Program-made: the position numbers and the translations under genes
Notes under the pieces: generated by a model
Databases searched by the model: none
What the model was told of the DNA's origin: nothing
Seen by the model: only the letters and a program-made list of their open reading frames with translations
In this document: positions 46,208 through 55,900 of the stretch, in pieces
Numbering within the stretch: position 1 is the first letter of the stretch
How the letters are laid out: every line of letters begins with the position of its first letter
NCBI RefSeq assembly: GCF_014762705.1
Contig: NZ_JABURL010000089.1
Location: 60,598 to 124,597, forward strand
Direction of reading: 5' to 3'
DNA: 64,000 nucleotides
DNA from: Cyclobacterium sp.
GTDB lineage: Bacteria > Bacteroidota > Bacteroidia > Cytophagales > Cyclobacteriaceae

Positions 46208-47674
46208 ATGGCAAAATCAGCACAACTTCAGGAAAGCAATCTGCTTAAAGATATTATCGCCCATGCCAAGGAGTATGGGTTTGTGTACCCCTCATCGGAA
46301 ATTTACGACGGCTTGCAGGCAGTCTACGATTACGGTCCATATGGGGTGGAACTCAAAAATAACCTCAAGCGCTTGTGGTGGGAATCCATGACTCGTCTGA
46401 ATGACAATATTGTAGGCCTGGACTCGGCCATTTTCATGCATCCCACCACCTGGAAAGCTTCGGGCCATGTGGATAGCTTTAATGATCCCATGGTGGACAA
46501 CAAAGACAGCAAGAAACGCTATCGTGCCGATGTGCTGATTGAGGAAAAAGCCGCCCAATACGAGCAGGCAGGAGAAGTGGAGCGGGCAAAGGAATTATTG
46601 GCAGCCATGGGCAAGTTGCTGGATGCCGAGGACTTTGCTGCCCTGAGAGACCTGATGATCAATGAGGGCATAACCTGTCCGCTGAGCGGCACGGCCAACT
46701 GGACCGAGATCCGCCAGTTTAACCTGATGTTTTCTACCCAGGTGGGATCAGTGTCAGAGGACTCCTCTACCATCTACCTGCGACCTGAGACGGCACAGGG
46801 TATATTTGTTAATTTCTTGAATGTTCAAAAGACTGCTCGCATGAAAGTTCCTTTCGGCATCGCCCAGATTGGAAAGGCTTTCCGGAACGAAATCGTGGCA
46901 AGGCAGTTTATTTTCCGCATGCGGGAGTTTGAGCAAATGGAAATGCAATATTTTGTCCGTCCAGGTACGGAGATGGAATGGTATAGTCGCTGGGCAGATA
47001 CCAGGGTGAAATGGCACAAGGCTCTGGGAATTCCGGAGGAGAAAATCCGCCGACACGATCACGATAAACTGGCCCATTATGCCAATGCCGCCCTGGATAT
47101 TGAATACCAATTTCCTTTTGGCTTTAAGGAAGTGGAGGGCATTCATTCCCGTACTGATTTTGACCTGAAGGCACACCAGGAGTACAGTAAGAAGAAGCAA
47201 CAGTATTTTGATCCTGAGGTAAACCAGAATTATATTCCCTACGTAATCGAGACTTCCATTGGGGCCGACCGCTTGTTTTTAATGACGCTCTGCAATGCGT
47301 ATACGGAAGAGCAAACTGGAGAAAAAAGCAGGGTATATCTCAAGTTTCACCCGGCTCTGGCACCGGTAAAAGCGGCGATCCTTCCCCTGACCAAAAAAGA
47401 CGGTCTACCGGAAAAGGCTAAGGCCATTTTCGAGGATATGAAGTACGATTTCAACATTATCTACGAGGAGGCGGCCTCTATCGGCAAGCGCTATGCCCGG
47501 CAGGATTTGATCGGAACACCATTCTGCATTGCGGTAGATCATCAGACCCTGGAAGACGATACCGTCACCATCCGGCACCGGGACAGTACCGAGCAGGAGC
47601 GGGTAGCCATTTCCGATCTTCACGGGAGGTTGTCAGCCGCCTGTAGCTATCGGACGGTGTTTGAGAAGATTTGA
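46208..47674 (+). CDS. glyS: Glycyl-tRNA synthetase (dimeric alpha2 type)
   Basis: A 488-residue class II aminoacyl-tRNA synthetase. Motif 2 is visible in FGIAQIGKAFRNEI and motif 3 in the ETSIGADRLFLM segment; the glycine-specific ENLF-type region is preceded by EFEQMEMQYFV. It is the single-chain eukaryote/archaea-like form, not the alpha2beta2 form. The ATG at 46208 is preferred over the upstream TTG/ATG at 46184 because the latter lies inside the predicted promoter. A C-terminal anticodon-binding domain is present (ILPLTKKDGLPEKAKAIFED). Confidence 0.93.
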   Translation: MAKSAQLQESNLLKDIIAHAKEYGFVYPSSEIYDGLQAVYDYGPYGVELKNNLKRLWWESMTRLNDNIVGLDSAIFMHPTTWKASGHVDSFNDPMVDNKDSKKRYRADVLIEEKAAQYEQAGEVERAKELLAAMGKLLDAEDFAALRDLMINEGITCPLSGTANWTEIRQFNLMFSTQVGSVSEDSSTIYLRPETAQGIFVNFLNVQKTARMKVPFGIAQIGKAFRNEIVARQFIFRMREFEQMEMQYFVRPGTEMEWYSRWADTRVKWHKALGIPEEKIRRHDHDKLAHYANAALDIEYQFPFGFKEVEGIHSRTDFDLKAHQEYSKKKQQYFDPEVNQNYIPYVIETSIGADRLFLMTLCNAYTEEQTGEKSRVYLKFHPALAPVKAAILPLTKKDGLPEKAKAIFEDMKYDFNIIYEEAASIGKRYARQDLIGTPFCIAVDHQTLEDDTVTIRHRDSTEQERVAISDLHGRLSAACSYRTVFEKI

Positions 47675-47774
47675 TTTTGGCCCTCCCGCACCCTCGCAGT
47701 GAGGGAAACGGGTTGCAGTGGTTCCAATACCGCCGATGGTAGCAAATAAGAACATCAGATCACCGGTTTACAGA

Positions 47775-48738
47775 TTACAGGTATCGTTCTAAAAAACGGT
47801 CGATATAAAACTGACAATATTCATTTACTTCCTGCGCCATATCCATGGTATGGGGCCAGCCTTTCAGCCGGTGATAGTCGTGTGGAACGCCGGCTTGTTG
47901 TAGCCAGAGCTGCAGGGAATCTGACTGGCTCACCGGTACCAGAGAGTCGATCGTACCCTGAAAAATAAGTGTTGGTGGATCATCGGCAGTGATGAAGGTG
48001 CGTGGCGACGCCAGCCGGTACATTTCTGGATCCTGCTCGTAGCTGCTGCCCATAAAACTTTGCACCTGTTCGGTGGAAATGGCATAGGGAGTCGTCAGAT
48101 CTACAGGGCCGTACAAATCCACAATGGCTCTCACCCTGCTGTCCGGACCCTGCTCGCAATCCCGGTTAAACAAAGGCTCCTCACCTCCGTAGCCGAGCAG
48201 AAGGGAAAGATGGCCCCCTGCAGAACCCCCCGATCAATGCCAACCGATCGGGATCAATGCCGTAGTCCTCTGCGTGTTGCTTGATCCACTTGATGCCACA
48301 ATTCACATCCTGTGCGGCGGCAGGAAACGTCGCCACTCCGGAAAGCCGGTAGGAAAGGGTGGCGGTAACGTAGCCTTTTTCAGCATAATCGATCAAGTAG
48401 GGGAGGTAGTCCTGCCGCTTGCCCTTTTTCCAGGCACCGCCGTGTACGAAAATTAACGTAGGGGCTGGTTCCCTCAAGCCTTTTTTCCGGTAGATATCAA
48501 GCTGTAACTCCTGCCCATTGATGGTTTTGTAGGGGATGTCCTTAAACGCTTCCAGATTCTCCGGGACTTCCGGAGTGGACTCGATCAAATCCAAGTTACC
48601 CAATCCATACGCGATATTCAGTAGCGTTTCATTCAGGTATCCCCGGGGCGCTTGTAGCGGCCGGTCAGGGTCGGTGGATGCCCTTTGACAGGCAACTGCG
48701 AGGCTACAGGCAAGGAGTGCAGGAAGTATCTTTCTCAT
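47775..48738 (-). pseudogene. Frameshifted alpha/beta hydrolase lipoprotein
   Basis: Two reading-frame pieces form one alpha/beta hydrolase of about 320 residues. The 5' piece (48181-48738) has a lipoprotein signal (LAVACQ), the oxyanion motif FVHGGAWKKG and ends shortly after ALIGG. The 3' piece (47775-48173) carries the aspartate (GTIDSLVPV) and histidine (GWPHTMD) of the triad. The break is a run of six Cs at 48226-48231 on the plus strand; removing one base restores GGSAGGHLSLLLG, the nucleophile-serine elbow expected for the family. It is a carboxylesterase/hydrolase-fold gene, broken in this sequence by one base; a sequencing error cannot be excluded. Confidence 0.8.
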
Positions 48739-48747
48739 GCGGGAAAT

Positions 48748-49440
48748 TTACTCCATTCGAACCGTTTCTCCAAAGGCCGAAGGGATGTGAAAATCGGGTG
48801 TATTGCTTTTTGGTCGTTTCCAGGAAAACCAGGTAACCGCTTCGTCCGCCGATGGTTGAAAGTCGGCCCGGAAGATTCCAAGGAAAAAGGGAAATGTGAT
48901 CCCCAGTTCGCTCAGTTCGTCCAGGGAGATTTTGCCCTCGACAAGATATCCGGTATCGGTGATCCTGGCAGCCAGTTCTTTGCTGGCAAAATCCCAGGTC
49001 GGGTCAAACTCGCGGTAGTAAGCCGCAGAATAATCGAGCACGTTTCCATTCGGGTCTATTTCGATGCAATAATACTTTGCCAGGCTAGTATCGCTCGAAA
49101 AAAACAGTTCCACCCGATCTTCCTGTTCCACGGAGGCCTCACTTTGAAAGGCTACCGTTGTCAGGGAATTGTCCCTTACCTCAAAGGAAAAATTGAAATG
49201 GGTTGGGGAAACAAAGGCCCTGAAAATTGTTTTGTCATCCTCCTCTTTTCCTGGCCAGGGGGAGATCAAGCGTTCCAGCACCTGGGCTTGCGCCCATACC
49301 CCTTCGTCTATTTGAGCATCTACTTGTATTTCCTGAGCCAGGGATGGCAGACTGAGTCGGGCGGGAGCCGATTCGCCACATGCAAAAGAAAGCCAGGCAA
49401 ATGTGTAAACCAACAGGTATCGCTCAAAAAGCGTGAACAT
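48748..49440 (-). CDS. CBM9-like carbohydrate-binding lipoprotein
   Basis: A 230-residue protein with a lipoprotein-type signal (WLSFACGESAP). The remainder resembles a family 9 carbohydrate-binding/DOMON-like domain, with strands DAQIDEGVWAQA, FRAFVSPTHFNFSFEV, EDRVELFFSSD, YYCIEIDPNGNVLDY and RADFQPSADEAVTWFSW. The ATG at 49440 is chosen because it gives the lipoprotein signal; an upstream frame to 49566 would overlap the sulfatase gene. It lies between the sulfatase and hydrolase genes on the same strand, so the three may form a carbohydrate-processing unit (inference). Confidence 0.7.
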   Translation of the reverse strand: MFTLFERYLLVYTFAWLSFACGESAPARLSLPSLAQEIQVDAQIDEGVWAQAQVLERLISPWPGKEEDDKTIFRAFVSPTHFNFSFEVRDNSLTTVAFQSEASVEQEDRVELFFSSDTSLAKYYCIEIDPNGNVLDYSAAYYREFDPTWDFASKELAARITDTGYLVEGKISLDELSELGITFPFFLGIFRADFQPSADEAVTWFSWKRPKSNTPDFHIPSAFGETVRME

Positions 49441-49550
49441 TTCAGGCGGCCGTTTTTGTTTATGGAGTGCTCCTCTCATCGTATTTTTTGTTTGTGAATG
49501 GTACTTCCTACTGCCGGATTTAAGTGGTTTCAGATCCGTTTCTATCTGGG

Positions 49551-51008
49551 TTATTGCTTTTTCCACACCTGACTTTGTTCCGTTATCGGCACATCCCAGG
49601 TTTGGGAAGGATTTGGGGTGTATTTTGGGTCGCTGTCCTTTTCGGGAAAGGTAGGAATGATTTCACGGAGCTGGAGGAAATGCCGCTTTCTTTCTTCTGT
49701 ATGCAGGCTGTCGAGTAGATTGGTCGTTTCCATCGGGTCGGCTAGTAAATCGATAAATTTTTCAGGTTCCCGCTTCGAATTGATGTACAACTTGTACTGT
49801 TTGTTTCGTACGACGCGGTCGCGAAACAGGTATTGATTTTCCACCCCGTTTTCCGTAAGCGCGGCGTTGTTACCGCCTCCCATGGCTAAAATCCAGTTTC
49901 GCTGGGAAGATTGGTCCCCTTGGATCAAAACATCCTGAAAGGAGAAGCCATCGATCTCAAATCGCTCATTTTCCGAATCCCTTTGTTTTTTTTCCGGAAT
50001 TCCTGCCAGTTCCAGGCAGGTAGGAAAAATATCCGTAAAGTCAACCAGTGCATCTGAAATCCTATTGGCCGAAATTTTTTCGGGCCAGCTCACCATAAAA
50101 GGTACATTGATGCCGGATTCGATGGTTTTTGCTTTTCCCCCTGGTACGGAAAACCCATTTCGATGTCCAGTAATTGCTCCGGTGGTGCCATTGTCCGTTG
50201 TCCAGATAATGAGGGTGTTGTCCCGGACTCCCGCATCTTCCAGCGCCTTAACCAGGTCACCTGTAATCCGATCGGTATAGGCTACCATGGCTTTGTGTTT
50301 ACCCAGGTCGTCCACTTCCTTGCTATCGGGTGTATTGACGAAGGGGGTATGGGTCAGTACCATGGGGTAGTAAATAAACATGGGTTTGTCTTTGTTTTCC
50401 TGAATAAAATCAATGATGAATCGCTTGAATACATCGGGGCCAAATTCGCCGGTATGGGTGCTGCTGCCTTCTTTTGTGTACAGGTAGGGGTCCTGGTACC
50501 TATTGGCACTTGCTGCTACTCCTGATTCGTAGCCCGTCCACATGCAATAGGAATCAAACCCGTTTTCGGTGAGGGCGTCGGATTCCACGCGGAAATCATC
50601 GATTTGCCACTTGCCGGCGATACAGGTAGTGTATCCCGCTTTTTTCATTTCCCTTCCAAGAGAGGGATACCGCGTTTCGTCGAAATGGGCTCCTCCGCCC
50701 CAGCGAGGAACGTCCCAGTGATTTACCCATCCGTGCCTATAAGGATACTGACCCGTCAACAAGCTGACTCGGGTAGGCGTGCACTGGGGCATGGCATAGG
50801 CGTTGGTAAAGGTGATGCCACTTCTGGCGAGGGCATCGATGGCCGGCGTGGAAATATCCGCCGCACCATAATGGCTGACCCATTCCTTGCCCAGATCATC
50901 GACCAGGATTATCAGAATATTTGGCCGGGAAGGCAGCGATTTTACCGGCTTTGTTTGCCAGCAACCGGACAATACGATCATTAATGCAATACAAATAGTT
51001 TTTATCAT
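49551..51008 (-). CDS. Sulfatase lipoprotein
   Basis: A 485-residue type I sulfatase with a lipobox (LSGC, cysteine 16). The formylglycine motif is C76-T-P-T-R80, of the cysteine type that needs an activating enzyme. The metal-binding aspartates D37-D38 lie in LVDDLG, and the C-terminal WTTDNGTTGA and HRNG segments supply further ligands. It would desulfate an extracellular sulfated glycan or metabolite in the periplasm. The gldJ-like protein at 25.4 kb has an FGE-type fold but is not a sulfatase-activating enzyme. It is in a possible operon with the CBM9-like gene. Confidence 0.9.
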   Translation of the reverse strand: MIKTICIALMIVLSGCWQTKPVKSLPSRPNILIILVDDLGKEWVSHYGAADISTPAIDALARSGITFTNAYAMPQCTPTRVSLLTGQYPYRHGWVNHWDVPRWGGGAHFDETRYPSLGREMKKAGYTTCIAGKWQIDDFRVESDALTENGFDSYCMWTGYESGVAASANRYQDPYLYTKEGSSTHTGEFGPDVFKRFIIDFIQENKDKPMFIYYPMVLTHTPFVNTPDSKEVDDLGKHKAMVAYTDRITGDLVKALEDAGVRDNTLIIWTTDNGTTGAITGHRNGFSVPGGKAKTIESGINVPFMVSWPEKISANRISDALVDFTDIFPTCLELAGIPEKKQRDSENERFEIDGFSFQDVLIQGDQSSQRNWILAMGGGNNAALTENGVENQYLFRDRVVRNKQYKLYINSKREPEKFIDLLADPMETTNLLDSLHTEERKRHFLQLREIIPTFPEKDSDPKYTPNPSQTWDVPITEQSQVWKKQ

Positions 51009-51349
51009 GTTTGATATAGCAGGTATATATAGGCCATTGCGGTTATTTCACCCGGTATTATTCGTTAATGATACAAGATACATTTGAATATTTCACATAT
51101 ATAGGATATTTATTTGGTAGATAAGGAGTTTTTCTGATGTTTAATTGTAGGGTTGATGTGGTAGTTGATGGTCTGATTTATTATAACCAATAGCGATCGA
51201 ATGCCGCGCTAAATCTGTTATTTCGGAATTACGGATTATATGGCCTAAGTTGTTCCATTTTAGATTTGCCGCGCTCTCGCAAAAGCAACTTCAATTGTTC
51301 TAAGTTAATAACGGGAAATGATGATAAGGTAAACAAATGGAATCGGGAA
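51009..51349. other. 341-bp gene-free stretch
   Basis: I see no supported gene. The sequence is A+T-rich and contains no clear hairpin, repeat or promoter; a minus-strand open frame at 51229-51423 resembles nothing known and overlaps the gene that follows. Confidence 0.5.
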
Positions 51350-52246
51350 TTATTGAAAGCGAACGGTGATCGTTTCGTCGATGCCACACCCCACGAAAAC
51401 TTTATCGCCAGCATTAACACCACGAGGGAAGCCTTCCTCTCTTAGTGGTAAGCTTCCCTGTAGGTTCAAGATGCGTCGGTTGGCTTCAATTACCACGTTG
51501 GTATCGATTTCCCGTGCATGTTCGTATTTTTCAATTGCCGCGATAACTGCCATGCGTTCCTTCCAGCTCTCGCCACAATTCCTGCTCATTCTTAAGTAAA
51601 TATCTCCCAGGAGTAGATAGGTTTTGCCAAAGTTGCCTGCCAATTCAGCAGCCTGCCGGGCATTGTTGCGAGCCTGCTCGAAAAGCCCCAATTCCTTGTA
51701 TTGGATGGAAGCGATCTGGAAAGAATACATTCCTTTTCTAAAGCCATCCGTTTCCTCATCCATAGCGACTTTCAAGAGACGAATAGCTTCATGATAGTTG
51801 CCGTCGTTTATTGCGTTATCCACCTCGCTGCTTGAAAGGGGCTCTTGGTCAGCCTCCTGTTCGATGGCTGCTTGTAGCACATCGTATTGCGCCTGGATCA
51901 TCTTTATCGTCAGGTCAGATTCCAAACGGCCCAGTGTCCTAAGGTGCTCCAGAATGTAGCCAACTATCTCGATATCGTCGATATCGGTAGTATAGAGTTG
52001 TTTGAGCTCGTCTGTAAAATATTCGCAGGCAGAAAAAGAGATTCTTACCTTATAGGCAGGCGTTTTGGGCCTGTGTCTCCAGTGTTGGCCTGGCTCATCG
52101 CTTTGGCTGGCTTTATACTTCGGAAGTGGATTAAATGAAACCTCTGTGGACGAGGGAACAGAAGATATCGTCAAAACCGGGTGCTGGGGAACTGTTGCCG
52201 ATCCAAGAAATACAAATAGAAACGGAAACAATGCAAGGTATTTCAT
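51350..52246 (-). CDS. Exported TPR-like protein of unknown function
   Basis: A 298-residue protein with a signal peptide (MKYLALFPFLFVFLGSATV). The first 110 residues are variable. Residues of about 150-250 look like helical TPR-like repeats (NYHEAIRLLKVA, ARNNARQAAELAG, KYEHAREIDTNVV). The last 40 residues (EEGFPRGVNAGDKVFVGCGIDETITVRFQ) form a beta-rich end reminiscent of the C-terminal (W/C)GxxETTTVR ends that I associate with many Bacteroidota TPR proteins. The ATG at 52246 is preferred to 52273 for the signal peptide. Family and role are unknown to me; its neighbours give no clue. Confidence 0.55.
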   Translation of the reverse strand: MKYLALFPFLFVFLGSATVPQHPVLTISSVPSSTEVSFNPLPKYKASQSDEPGQHWRHRPKTPAYKVRISFSACEYFTDELKQLYTTDIDDIEIVGYILEHLRTLGRLESDLTIKMIQAQYDVLQAAIEQEADQEPLSSSEVDNAINDGNYHEAIRLLKVAMDEETDGFRKGMYSFQIASIQYKELGLFEQARNNARQAAELAGNFGKTYLLLGDIYLRMSRNCGESWKERMAVIAAIEKYEHAREIDTNVVIEANRRILNLQGSLPLREEGFPRGVNAGDKVFVGCGIDETITVRFQ

Positions 52247-52544
52247 GGCAAGGAAAAACAGGATGTATTCCACTTAACTAACGGATGCTATTAAATGTCG
52301 TCATTTCTGGTAAATAAAGCAATCTCTTTTGCAAAAGAAAATATAGGATTTACTAGGCAAATCCCCCTTTCTCTTGTGGTTTAAGCAAGTGAATGGATGT
52401 GATTTTTTCGCACATGTCCGGGAATTGCAAATCTCCTTTATCTGTCCACGGGATTGCAAACCCCAAGGAGCTGCGCTGTTTGCCATATAGATAAGCAGGA
52501 TTAGGCATCCTGATTACGCACATACTAAACCACCACAACCCCCA

Positions 52545-52624
52545 GTGCCGTAGGCACGACCGATATGGGTTTAAACCATAAGCTGCTGATAGACCGAAAG
52601 GAGAGATCCGTACCTACGGCACTT
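52545..52624. repeat. 80-bp element with 15-bp imperfect inverted ends
   Basis: The left end AGTGCCGTAGGCACG (52545-52559) is the reverse complement of the right end CGTACCTACGGCACT (52610-52624) with one mismatch. The size and palindromic ends suggest a small REP/MITE-like element. Further hairpins follow directly after it. Confidence 0.65.
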
Positions 52625-52682
52625 AAGCTTCAGGGACCGGCCTGTACCCATGGGCTGAACCCCATGGTTACCAGATTGCCCG

Positions 52683-52700
52683 CTCCTAACGGAGCTTTTC
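52683..52700 (+). terminator. Short hairpin with T-run
   Basis: GCTCC (52683-52687) pairs with GGAGC (52692-52696) around TAAC, followed by four Ts. It could terminate plus-strand transcription, but no plus-strand gene ends nearby, so it may be part of the palindromic element. Confidence 0.3.
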
Positions 52701-52847
52701 ACCAATGGGCAAAAGGATTCACCAGGGATTCACATAGATTTTTTTTGGCAGATGAAAATGGAATTTGTCGTTGGTGGCAAAGTACAAATTCGGTTGTAAA
52801 AACTGTAAATCAAAAAAGTAAACAAAAAACCCAGATTGAACGAAATC

Positions 52848-52862
52848 CCCCTTTTTAAGGGG
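52848..52862. terminator. Hairpin after the peptide synthetase gene
   Basis: CCCCTT (52848-52853) pairs with AAGGGG (52857-52862) around TTT. It lies 50 bases after the synthetase stop on the minus strand. The U-tract is poor on that strand, so termination is only possible. Confidence 0.3.
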
Positions 52863-52912
52863 TTAAGGGGTATTTTTTCGGCAAGGTCTTAAAATATCAA
52901 TTCCTTCTCGTA

Positions 52913-55900
52913 CTACGTTTTTCGATCGAGTATTAGCTGAATGGTGTCCGCTAAGTGTTTCCTGTTCTCCGGAGAAAATAGCTCCGTATGGGTGCCTTCT
53001 ACCTCATGAATGGTCAACTTTTTGACGAGAGGCTTCCATCCCAGGTACCTGAGGTCATGAAAATAATTGGTAGGAATTTTTGCCCGCAGCAAATGCACCT
53101 CTCCATCATAATAGGCCGGTTGATACCGGTACATGGCTTCCCGGTGCCTTCGTTTCAGGTCCTTCAGGGTCTGCTCAAGTGGACTCAGACCGTCATTTTC
53201 TGATTTTTTGAAAATGGACCGTAAAACGCTCTTTTTCCGCTCCCAGGAAGCTTTCTTTTTTTTCAATAGCAGCTTTGGATGATGTGCCAAAAGTGAACAA
53301 TCAAACCAAACCTTCTGAAATTTAAATGCCAACCTATCAAAAAAGGAAACTGGGTCTGAAGGGAAAACATAGGTATCAAGGAGGATTAGGGCCTCTATCT
53401 TTTTTCCGGATCGCCGCCATTGTTTTGCCATTTCAAAGGCGATAATACCTCCCAGGGAATAGCCTGCCAATATATATGGACCCTGATGGGCTTTACTTTC
53501 AATTTCCGCTATGTAATGTGCCGCCATGGCTTCAATACTCTCCAGAGGTTGCTCCTTACCGTCCAGACCTTTCGCCTGTAGCCCAAAGATCGGTTGGTCG
53601 GGATCCATTTTTTTGGTGAGTTCATAAAATGGCATTACATGCAATCCGGCCCCATGCACCATAAAAAGAGGTGTTTTACTGCCTTCAGGCTTTATGGGTA
53701 CCAGACTTTCCCAATGCTGGTTTTCCGTCACCTGAGACTGCATGGCCATGGAAAGGTCCTTCAAAACAGGGTGCTTGAAAAATAGTGCCAGCGGAAGTTT
53801 GATAGCGAAGCGGCTTTCAAGTGCTGCCATTACCTGTACTGCTGCCAGGGAATGCCCACCGATTTCAAAGAAATTGTCTGTGGGGTTTACCCGAGGCAGA
53901 TTCAGTACTTTTTGCCAGGTATTCGCAATGGCCGAGTCCATGGGATCGCCAGGGCTTTCCGGATCAATATGTGGATTGGTTTCCAATCCTATTTCTGCAA
54001 TTTCGGCCAGTTGCCGCCTATCCAGTTTACCGCTGGAGGTCAAAGGGAACTTCTGCAGGTACCAATACCTATCGGGTACCATATAAGCCGGCAAATGTGC
54101 TCCCAGCTTCTTTTTCCAGGAAGAGCTAACCGTTTCAGAAACTTCCATTACGTTCAATCCCAATACCTGTTGCCATTTGTTATGAGCAAAGGTCTCTGTT
54201 GTTCCGTTAATAAAACCGAAGAGCATTCCATTTCCAGCTTCAGGTTGAAGGTAAATGACGGTTACCTCCTTTAGTTTTGCTTCATTTTTCAATACCCGCT
54301 CTATTTCTTCCAATTCTACGCGGTGACCGCGGATTTTTACCTGCTGGTCGATTCTACCCAGGACGGCATATTCGCCTTCTGCCAGAGATTTTCCCAGGTC
54401 CCCGGTTTTATACATGGTATGCTTTCCGGAAGCGTCAAATGGATCTTTCAAAAATCTTTTTCTACTTAATTCCGGCTGGTTGAGGTATCCTTTGGCTACG
54501 CCCGCCCCGGAAATATAAACTTCTCCTTCCTGGTCCTCCGGAACCGGGAGTCCATGTTCATTGAGGATATAAACTTTCGTATTGGCAATTGGCTTCCCTA
54601 CCGAAATCTCTTTGTCACTAGCATTTATTTCCTTAATCGTGGAAAAAACCGTAGTCTCTGTAGGACCGTAAATATTCCAAAGGGTCTTGCAGCGAAGCAA
54701 TAATTTTTGGGCAAGTTCCAGGGAGAGCGCTTCTCCCCCACTGATGATCCGCAGGTTTTCGAAACGCTTTTCCCATCCGATTTCCAGCAGCATTTTCCAA
54801 TGGGTTGGCGTTGCAAAAACAGTAGTAATTTCAAATTTTTCGAAGGCCAACAGTACTTCCCTGGGATCTTTCCGCTGCCTTTCGTCCAGTACGTAACATT
54901 GGGCACCATAAACGTAAGGAAGCAGAGTTTCCAGTATGGCAATATCGAAAGATACAGAGCTGACAGCCAGAAATCGGTCATCACGGTGAATGCCCGGTGA
55001 ATCGGATACGGCGGTCAGGAAATGGTGCAGGTTGGCATGGGAAATAACCACACCCTTTGGTTTTCCGGTAGAGCCTGAAGTGTATATAATATAAGCCGAA
55101 TCCTCTGCACGGGTTTGAAGCCCGGGCTCAGAGAGGGGAAGGTGTTCTTTAGCAGCAGTAAACGTATCCCATTCAAGCAGTTTCCCTTTCAGACCCACAC
55201 CCTTGCGAAATGGCTTTCCGGAAATGGTCAGTTGGCAGCTATCCTGCAGCATGTAAAGGATTCTTTTTTCTGGAAGTCCTGTATCTACCGGAAGGTAGGC
55301 TGCGCCGGTTTTTAGGGTTCCCAAAATGGCGATGATCATCTCAATCGAGCGGTCCATCAGGATACCTACCACCTTTCCGGGTCCCATGCCTTTTTCGATG
55401 AGAAAATGGGCCAGTTGATTGGCAGATTGATTTAAATCATGGTAGGATAAAGCCTGCTCGTTGCAAACTACCGCAATTTTTTCAGGATCCCTTTCGGCGG
55501 CTTGGCTGATCTGCTTGTGTACAGGGATAAAATCCGATGACAAAAAGGGAGGAAGGGCTGCCGATTCGGACAACTGAGGATTAGCCTCAGGAAGGATCAG
55601 GGAGCCAATGTTCTGCTCAGGGTCCCCTGATATCCTTTCGAGTATTTGCCGGTATTCGGTAACAAATTGACCCGGTTGATCTTCGCCAAACTTATTGGTT
55701 TTGCAGGTGATTTTGCCTTTCAGAGCTTGTCCGGTAGTAGTGAAAATCAGACTGAGGTCATACTTGGCTTTGATCTGCAGGCTGTCAAGTGCAGTGAGTT
55801 CCAGCTGATCTCCCCAATGATATGCTTCATGCGCTACCGGACTGTCTTCCTGCAAGGAGCACATCACCTGAAACAGTGGATTTTGCCCGATAATTCTTTC

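Larger units (their letters stand above)
52274..52912. other. 639-bp intergenic region rich in palindromes
   Basis: No gene is supported. The region contains an 80-bp element with 15-bp inverted ends (52545-52624), a CCATGGG/CCCATGG hairpin (52649-52668), a GCTCC/GGAGC hairpin with T-run (52683-52700), and a CCCCTT/AAGGGG hairpin (52848-52862). It separates a TPR-like gene from the end of the peptide synthetase gene. Confidence 0.6.

Noticed and set aside
48226..48231. Programmed frameshifting at the C6 run
   Set aside because: There is no evident stimulatory hairpin or slippery heptamer; a mutation or error is simpler, so it is recorded as a frameshifted gene.
49441..49566. N-terminal extension of the CBM9-like protein
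   Set aside because: It would overlap the sulfatase gene, and the lipoprotein signal begins at 49440.
51229..51423. Small minus-strand ORF of 64 codons
   Set aside because: It overlaps the neighbouring gene, has no recognisable similarity and no start-site signal.
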